Below, piece after piece: positions 59,124-64,000 of a stretch of DNA of 64,000 bases. How positions within the stretch are numbered: the stretch's first letter is position 1; every line of letters begins with the position of its first letter. Made by a program: the position numbers and the translations under genes. The stretch spans positions 186,001 to 250,000 of the forward strand of contig JBLWUQ010000001.1 of the NCBI GenBank assembly GCA_048268845.1. The letters are read 5' to 3'. The stretch comes from Muriiphilus sp048268845. Lineage in GTDB: Bacteria; Pseudomonadota; Alphaproteobacteria; Rhodobacterales; Rhodobacteraceae. The notes below the pieces were generated by a model, which was not told the DNA's origin, did not search any database, and saw nothing but the letters and a program-made list of their open reading frames with translations.

Positions 59124-60113
59124 ATGGACAAGGCCGCAGGAAAATCCACCACAGGCGGGAATCTCTACCGCATGATCGACCCCTATCGCCGCCACATGCT
59201 TGAGGTTGGCGAGGGGCACACGATCTATGTCGAGGAATGTGGCAACCCCGATGGCATGCCGGTCGTGGTGTTTCACGGCGGGCCGGGCGGCGGCTGTTCG
59301 CCCGCCATGCGGCGGTTTTTCGACCCCGAGGCCTATCGCATCATCCTGTTCGATCAGCGCGGCTGTGGCCGTTCGCGCCCGCATGCGACGGTGCGCGACA
59401 ACACCACCTGGCACCTGGTGCGCGACATCGAACACATTCGCGTGACGCTGGACATCGACCGCTGGATCATCTTCGGCGGAAGCTGGGGCGCGACGCTGGC
59501 GTTGATCTATGCGCAGGCGCATCCGTCGCGGGTGGCGTGGCTGGCGCTGCGCGGCGTGTTCCTCGCAACGAAACGCGAGCTTGACTGGTTCTATGGTGGC
59601 GGCGCCGGGCAGTTCTGGCCCGACCTCTGGGCGCGCTTTCTCGAACCGATCCCGGTGGATGAACACGACGACCTGATCGCCGCCTATAACAAGCGGCTGT
59701 TTTCCGGCGACCGCGTCGAAGAAGTGGCGCTCGCGAAAGCCTGGGCCGGATGGGAGAACGCGCTGGCCTCGATCGAGAACGACGGCGCGCAGATCGACAG
59801 CCCGGCGGATTACGCATTGGCGTTTTCGCGGATCGAGAACCACTATTTCCTCAACGGCGCTTTTCTTGACAACAGCCAGCAGATCCTGCCGAACATGCGC
59901 AAGATCGCGCACGTTCCCGGCACCATCGTTCAGGGCCGCCACGACATGATCTGCCCGCCCCGGTCGGCCTGGACCCTGCACAAGGCCTGGCCAGTGAGCG
60001 AGTTGAAGATGATCGCGAAGGCCGGGCACGCGGTGTCCGAACCCGGCATCGCAGCAGAGCTTGTGCGCACGATGGACAAGCTCAAACGCCAGCGCTCGAC
60101 GCTCGGGTTGTGA
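59124..60113 (+). CDS. pip: Proline iminopeptidase
   Basis: A 329-residue alpha/beta-hydrolase peptidase releasing N-terminal proline. HGGPGGG is the oxyanion loop and S120 in GGSWGATL the nucleophile; DQRGCGRSRPHA is typical. The catalytic histidine is in AGHAVSEPG near the C-terminus. GGGAAG stands before the ATG. Its stop overlaps a GTG start of the next gene (GTGA). Confidence 0.94.
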   Translation: MDKAAGKSTTGGNLYRMIDPYRRHMLEVGEGHTIYVEECGNPDGMPVVVFHGGPGGGCSPAMRRFFDPEAYRIILFDQRGCGRSRPHATVRDNTTWHLVRDIEHIRVTLDIDRWIIFGGSWGATLALIYAQAHPSRVAWLALRGVFLATKRELDWFYGGGAGQFWPDLWARFLEPIPVDEHDDLIAAYNKRLFSGDRVEEVALAKAWAGWENALASIENDGAQIDSPADYALAFSRIENHYFLNGAFLDNSQQILPNMRKIAHVPGTIVQGRHDMICPPRSAWTLHKAWPVSELKMIAKAGHAVSEPGIAAELVRTMDKLKRQRSTLGL

Positions 60114-60724
60114 CGCAGAGCCCGAAATTCTGGGACCGGATGGCGAAGCGCTACATCGCCTCACCCATCGGCGACACGGCTGCATATGAGCACAAGCTGG
60201 CGCTGACCCGAAATTACCTTCGCCCCGACATGGACGTTCTGGAAATCGGTTGCGGCTCCGGCAACACCGGACGGCTGCGCGCGCCCCTGGTGAAAAGCTA
60301 CCGCGCGATAGACCTGTCACCGAGGATGATCGAGCTTGGCAAGGCAGCCGCCCCGATCCCCGACAACATGACGATGGAAGCCGCGAATTTCGACGAGATC
60401 GGCATTGCGCCGGCAAGCCTCGACGCGGTGCTGGCGCTGTCGGTCCTGCACCTCGTGCCCGACCCTGCGGCGACCATCGCGAAGGTGCGCAAGTGCCTGA
60501 AGCCGGGCGGCGTTTTCGTGACCTCGACTGCCTGTCTGAAGTCGATGTGGCCGCTGCGACTGCTCGCCCCCATCGGCCGTGCCACCGGCCTGATCCCGCC
60601 GCTGGCGTTGCTCTCGGAGCACGAGCTGCGGGCGATGATGGCAGCGGCAGGATTCGAGATTGTCGAGGACTGGCAGGCCCGGAAGGGCGCGGCATTGTTT
60701 CTGATCGGTCGGGTGGCGGACTAA
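60110..60724 (+). CDS. Class I SAM-dependent methyltransferase
   Basis: A 204-residue methyltransferase with motif I VLEIGCGSGNTGRL, motif II AIDLSPRMIELG and post-motif LVPDPAATIAKV-LKPGG. The substrate is unknown; it resembles small-molecule or lipid methyltransferases. The GTG start is shared with the pip stop, so the two are translationally coupled. It precedes the rimP promoter region. Confidence 0.82.
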   Translation: MTQSPKFWDRMAKRYIASPIGDTAAYEHKLALTRNYLRPDMDVLEIGCGSGNTGRLRAPLVKSYRAIDLSPRMIELGKAAAPIPDNMTMEAANFDEIGIAPASLDAVLALSVLHLVPDPAATIAKVRKCLKPGGVFVTSTACLKSMWPLRLLAPIGRATGLIPPLALLSEHELRAMMAAAGFEIVEDWQARKGAALFLIGRVAD

Positions 60725-60732
60725 CTTCTGGC

Positions 60733-60761
60733 TTGCAGACTCGGTCAACCACGCCTATATC
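60733..60761 (+). promoter_or_regulatory. Candidate promoter of the rimP-nusA-infB operon
   Basis: TTGCAG (60733-60738), 17 bases, TATATC (60756-60761). Matches are modest (three and four of six) but spacing is ideal and it is the only candidate in the 129-base gap. It would give a leader of about 85 bases before rimP. Confidence 0.35.
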
Positions 60762-60815
60762 CCCCTCAACAGCGGCGCTTCGGCTTCCACCCCCGAGGCT
60801 CCACCGGAAAGTTTC

Positions 60816-60838
60816 ACGGGCCGCGCGCCCGTTTTTTT
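60816..60838 (+). terminator. Intrinsic terminator or attenuator in the rimP leader
   Basis: ACGGGC (60816-60821) pairs with GCCCGT (60827-60832) and is followed by seven T. It lies between the candidate promoter and rimP, 15 bases before the rimP start, so it can act as terminator for the upstream gene pair and as an attenuator for the NusA operon. Confidence 0.6.
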
Positions 60839-60853
60839 GTGCTTGGAGATGAC

Positions 60854-61438
60854 TTGAACGACCTGATTGCCAAAACCGCGATCGACCGCCGGCTGGCCGG
60901 GATCGTCCGCCCCGTGATCGAGGGGATGGGCTTTGAGCTTGTGCGCCTTCGGCTGATGGGCGGTCATACCAAGACGTTGCAGATCATGGCTGACCGGCCC
61001 GATGGCGGCATCGAGGTCGAGGATCTGGCGCAGATCAACACGGCGCTGGGCGCGGTGCTCGATGTCGAGGACCCGATTACCGACAACTACGCGCTGGAAG
61101 TGTCGAGCCCCGGCATCGACCGCCCGTTGACCCGGCTCAAGGATTTCGACGTCTGGAACGGCTATGAGGCGAAGATCGAGACCGATGTGCTGATCGACGG
61201 GCGCAAGCGCTTTCGCGGCATTTTGGCCGGCACCGAGGGCGACGAGGTTCTGATCGAGATCGACGACCGTGGAGAGAAGGTCACCATCGGGCTGACCTTC
61301 GATATCCTGGCCGACGCCAAGCTGATGCTGACCGAAGACCTGATCACCGAGATGCTGCGCCAGCGCAAGACGACCGGCGAGATTGACGAAACGAAATTCG
61401 ACGAGATCGAAACAGAAGACGGTTCTGAGGAGGACTGA
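60854..61438 (+). CDS. rimP: Ribosome maturation factor RimP
   Basis: A 194-residue RimP, needed for 30S subunit maturation. IAKTAIDRRLAGIVRPVIEGMG, ADRPDGGIEVEDLAQI and LEVSSPGIDRPLTRLKDF are conserved. The TTG at 60854 (NDLIAKTA) is chosen: GGAG is five bases before it, and the family starts here. A GTG five codons earlier is in the same frame but lies against the T-run. One base separates its stop from the nusA ATG. Confidence 0.94.
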   Translation: MNDLIAKTAIDRRLAGIVRPVIEGMGFELVRLRLMGGHTKTLQIMADRPDGGIEVEDLAQINTALGAVLDVEDPITDNYALEVSSPGIDRPLTRLKDFDVWNGYEAKIETDVLIDGRKRFRGILAGTEGDEVLIEIDDRGEKVTIGLTFDILADAKLMLTEDLITEMLRQRKTTGEIDETKFDEIETEDGSEED

Positions 61439-61439
61439 C

Positions 61440-63059
61440 ATGGCGATTACCTCTGCCAACCAGCTTGAGCTGCTCCAGACAGCCGAGGCCGTGGCCCGGG
61501 AAAAGATGATCGACCCGGTGCTGGTGATTGAAGCGATGGAAGAAAGCCTCGCGCGGGCGGCCAAGAGCCGCTACGGCGCCGAGATGGACATCCGCGTCAC
61601 GATCGACCGCAAGACCGGGCGCGCCACCTTCACCCGCGTTCGCACCGTGGTCGCGGACGACGAGCTTGAGAATTATCAGGCCGAGCTGACCGTGGCCCAG
61701 GCCAAGCAATATCTGGACGATCCCAAGGTCGGCGACACCATCGTCGAGGAAGTTCCGCCCGTCGAGATGGGCCGGATCGCGGCGCAATCGGCCAAGCAGG
61801 TGATCCTGCAAAAGGTCCGCGAAGCCGAGCGTGACCGTCAGTATGAGGAATTCAAGGACCGCGCCGGCACCATCATCAACGGTGTGGTCAAGCGCGAGGA
61901 ATACGGCAACGTCATCGTCGATGTCGGCGCCGGCGAGGCGATCCTGCGCCGCAACGAAAAGATCGGCCGCGAGAGCTATCGCCCGAACGACCGGATCCGC
62001 TGCTACGTCAAGGACGTGCGCCGCGAGGTTCGCGGGCCGCAAATCTTCCTGTCCCGCACCGCGCCTGAATTCATGGCGGAATTGTTCAAGATGGAAGTGC
62101 CCGAGATCTACGACGGCATCATCGAGATCAAGGCCGTCGCCCGCGATCCGGGCTCGCGCGCCAAGATCGCGGTCATCAGCTATGACAACTCGATCGACCC
62201 GGTCGGCGCCTGCGTCGGGATGCGCGGCTCGCGCGTTCAGGCCGTGGTGAACGAGCTTCAGGGTGAGAAGATCGACATCATCCCGTGGAACGAGGACGTG
62301 CCGACGTTCCTTGTGAACGCATTGCAGCCCGCCGAAGTGTCCAAGGTGGTGTTCGACGAGGAGGCCGAGCGGGTCGAAGTCGTGGTGCCCGACGAACAGC
62401 TTTCGCTGGCGATCGGGCGTCGTGGCCAGAACGTGCGGCTTGCAAGCCAGCTGACCGGGCTCGACATCGACATCCTCACCGAAGAAGAGGAAAGCGCGCG
62501 CCGTCAGGCCGAGTTCGCCGAGCGCACCAAGCTGTTCATGGACACGCTCGACCTCGACGAGTTCTTCGCTCAGCTTCTGGTCGCCGAGGGCTTCACCAGC
62601 CTTGAAGAAGTTGCCTATGTCGAGATGGACGAGCTTCTGGTGATCGACGGCATCGACGATTCGACCGCCGCCGAGCTTCAGGCGCGGGCCCGCGACGTTA
62701 TCGAGGAACAGAGCCGCAAGGCGCTGGACCATGCCCGCGAACTGGGCGCCGAGGACAGCCTGATCGGGTTCGAGGGTCTGACCCCGCAGATGGTCGAGGC
62801 GCTGGCCGAAGACGGCGTGCTGACGCTCGAGGATTTCGCCACCTGCGCCGACTGGGAACTGGCCGGCGGCTGGACCACGGTCGATGGCGAGCGCGTGAAG
62901 GACGACGGCCTGCTCGAGAAGTTCGACGTCAACCTCGAAGAAGCGCAGAACCTTGTGATGACCGCGCGGATCCTGCTGGGCTGGGTCGATCCGGCCGATC
63001 TGGTCGGGGAAACCGACGAAGATGCCGAGGCCGAAACCGGCGAGGAGGCCGGGGCCTGA
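61440..63059 (+). CDS. nusA: Transcription termination/antitermination factor NusA
   Basis: A 539-residue NusA of alphaproteobacterial length. An N-terminal RNA-polymerase-binding domain (about 1-130) precedes an S1 domain (INGVVKREEYGNVIVDVG), two KH domains (VGACVGMRGSRVQAVV and LSLAIGRRGQNVRLAS) and two C-terminal acidic helix-hairpin-helix repeats. It controls pausing, termination and rRNA antitermination. GAGGAGG precedes ATG 61440. Part of rimP-nusA-ylxR-infB. Confidence 0.97.
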   Translation: MAITSANQLELLQTAEAVAREKMIDPVLVIEAMEESLARAAKSRYGAEMDIRVTIDRKTGRATFTRVRTVVADDELENYQAELTVAQAKQYLDDPKVGDTIVEEVPPVEMGRIAAQSAKQVILQKVREAERDRQYEEFKDRAGTIINGVVKREEYGNVIVDVGAGEAILRRNEKIGRESYRPNDRIRCYVKDVRREVRGPQIFLSRTAPEFMAELFKMEVPEIYDGIIEIKAVARDPGSRAKIAVISYDNSIDPVGACVGMRGSRVQAVVNELQGEKIDIIPWNEDVPTFLVNALQPAEVSKVVFDEEAERVEVVVPDEQLSLAIGRRGQNVRLASQLTGLDIDILTEEEESARRQAEFAERTKLFMDTLDLDEFFAQLLVAEGFTSLEEVAYVEMDELLVIDGIDDSTAAELQARARDVIEEQSRKALDHARELGAEDSLIGFEGLTPQMVEALAEDGVLTLEDFATCADWELAGGWTTVDGERVKDDGLLEKFDVNLEEAQNLVMTARILLGWVDPADLVGETDEDAEAETGEEAGA

Positions 63060-63072
63060 TCGCAGGCTCCGG

Positions 63073-63726
63073 ATGCGGCCCATGGCGCGCGGGGGCAAAA
63101 CCAGTGACCGGACGGCGGCTCCTGAGCGGCGGTGCATCGCGACCGGCGAGGTTCAGCCGACCGCAGGCCTGATCCGGTTCGTGGTCGGCCCCGGTGATGT
63201 TGTCGTCGCCGATCTGCTCGGCAAGTTGCCCGGTCGCGGCATCTGGGTCACGGCCAATCGCGCCGCGCTCGACAAGGCGGTGGCAAAGAACCTCTTTGCC
63301 CGCGCCGCGCGGCAACCGGTGAATGTGCCGCCCGATCTGGTGGCCCAGGTCGAGAAGGCACTGGCCGACCGGGTGGTGAACCTCATCGCCCTGGCGCGCA
63401 AGGCGGGCGAGGCGGTGGCGGGGTTCGAAAAGGTCAAGGACTGGCTGTCGAAGGATCAGGCCGAGGTGCTGATCCAGGCGTCCGACGGGTCCGAGCGGGG
63501 CAAGACGAAACTTCGCCCGCCGCACGGAAAAGGCAGATTTATAGGGTGTTTGAGCGCCAACGAATTGGGTTTGGCTTTCGGACGGGAAAATGTGATACAT
63601 GGCGCGCTCGCGGGTGGTGGACTCACACAACGTGTTGTAGAGGAAGCCGCGAAGCTTCATGGCTTTCGCGAAAATGACGACGGGACCGCCCGTCGGAAAG
63701 GTACGAAATCGAATGAACGATACTGA
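63073..63726 (+). CDS. YlxR/DUF448 RNA-binding protein with L7Ae-like C-terminus
   Basis: A 217-residue protein. The YlxR domain (about 5-90) has PERRCIATGEVQPTAGLIRFV with the conserved cysteine and LGKLPGRGIWVT. A second domain resembles ribosomal protein L7Ae folds (NLIALARKAGEAVAGFEKV), and the end (NELGLAFGRENVIHGAL) is typical of the alphaproteobacterial form. YlxR in other bacteria binds RNase P RNA. Its ATG is taken at 63073; 63082 is possible. It overlaps infB by 14 bases. Confidence 0.88.
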   Translation: MRPMARGGKTSDRTAAPERRCIATGEVQPTAGLIRFVVGPGDVVVADLLGKLPGRGIWVTANRAALDKAVAKNLFARAARQPVNVPPDLVAQVEKALADRVVNLIALARKAGEAVAGFEKVKDWLSKDQAEVLIQASDGSERGKTKLRPPHGKGRFIGCLSANELGLAFGRENVIHGALAGGGLTQRVVEEAAKLHGFRENDDGTARRKGTKSNERY

Positions 63727-64000
63727 CGGCAAAAAGCCCCTTGGTCTGCGCGGCGGATCGCGCCCCGGTCAGGTGAAGCAGAGCTTCAGCCACGGCCGGA
63801 CCAAGAACGTGGTTGTGGAAACGAAGCGCAAACGCGTTGTCGTGCCCAAGCCCGGCGCTGCTGCCGCATCGCCCGGCGACGGCAAGAAACCCATTGGCGG
63901 TGATCCGACCAAGCGGCCTGCCGGTATCTCGGATGCCGAGCTGGAGCGCCGGATGAAGGCGCTCGCGGCTGCCAGGGCCAACGCGGCCGATGAAGCCAAG
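63713..64000 (+). CDS. infB: Translation initiation factor IF-2, N-terminal fragment
   Basis: The first 96 codons of infB run off the right edge. MNDTDGKKPLGLRGG and QVKQSFSHGRTKNVVVETKR are the alphaproteobacterial IF-2 N-terminus, followed by the start of the IF-2 associated region (ISDAELERRMKALAAARA). The GTPase domain is outside the window. The ATG lies inside ylxR. IF-2 brings initiator tRNA to the ribosome. Confidence 0.96.
   Translation, partial: MNDTDGKKPLGLRGGSRPGQVKQSFSHGRTKNVVVETKRKRVVVPKPGAAAASPGDGKKPIGGDPTKRPAGISDAELERRMKALAAARANAADEAK

Noticed and set aside
1..64000. Mobile elements, prophage or gene-transfer-agent genes, CRISPR, rRNA and tRNA genes
   Set aside because: None was recognisable on either strand; codon use and gene order look native throughout. 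A tRNA scan could not be run and is the decisive test for tRNAs.

Overview
The window is a gene-dense, GC-rich chromosomal segment from an alphaproteobacterium, almost certainly a member of the Rhodobacterales (Rhodobacteraceae/roseobacter type). The evidence is the regA-senC-regB redox locus close to ahcY, the tsaE-amgK-addB-addA-trxA block, and the rho-mnmE-mnmG-rsmG-parA-parB / maf-aroE-coaE-dnaQ-secB block, with consensus parS sites written into mnmG and rsmG. There are no insertion sequences, phage genes, CRISPR arrays, rRNAs or recognisable tRNAs. Nearly everything is core housekeeping.

Layout. 1-6.4 kb: start of ahcY, a frameshifted flavodoxin-reductase gene, an HD-domain hydrolase, the RegA/SenC/RegB redox-signalling cluster and a PAS-domain protein whose promoter carries a perfect CtrA-type box. 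6.4-14.7 kb: TsaE (tRNA t6A), AmgK (cell-wall sugar kinase, with its usual partner murU apparently deleted), the AddAB recombination nuclease and thioredoxin, closed by a clear terminator. 14.8-22.6 kb: a small membrane protein, an L,D-transpeptidase-like protein, a CAP-domain lipoprotein, a minus-strand cluster (RlmD-like methyltransferase, Cca, CoA Nudix hydrolase, Hsp33) and a response regulator-PP2C phosphatase divergent from a Hpt protein. 22.6-32.2 kb: IlvA, ArgG, a PfkB sugar kinase with malic enzyme, GalE and MutS. 32.2-36.4 kb: HrcA-GrpE heat-shock pair and Rph-RdgB-HemW.

36.4-46.5 kb is the chromosome-maintenance core. ParB, ParA, RsmG, MnmG, MnmE and Rho run leftwards; Maf, AroE, CoaE and DnaQ run rightwards. 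Between them lies the only long non-coding stretch (43222-43751). It is AT-rich, holds four DnaA-box-like TGTGGAT elements and is the best candidate for the replication origin, 5 and 3 kb from two perfect parS sites. 46.5-60.7 kb: SecB, FxsA, a Tim44-like protein, MltA, an Smr protein, an esterase-like lipoprotein, HslVU, ferrochelatase, ComF, a CGFC glutaredoxin, a nitrilase-family enzyme, a MarR regulator, UbiG, proline iminopeptidase and two further methyltransferases. 60.7-64 kb: the rimP-nusA-ylxR-infB operon, preceded by a promoter and terminator-like leader; infB runs off the right edge.

No obvious new multi-gene system was found. The observations most worth follow-up are the origin candidate, an AroE lacking its catalytic lysine, the amgK-without-murU scar, a dispersed ACAGTCTCTA motif found in genes and across a convergent gene junction, and the CtrA box on the PAS gene. 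Positions and frames were read by hand; start codons are the best choice by homology and ribosome-binding site.
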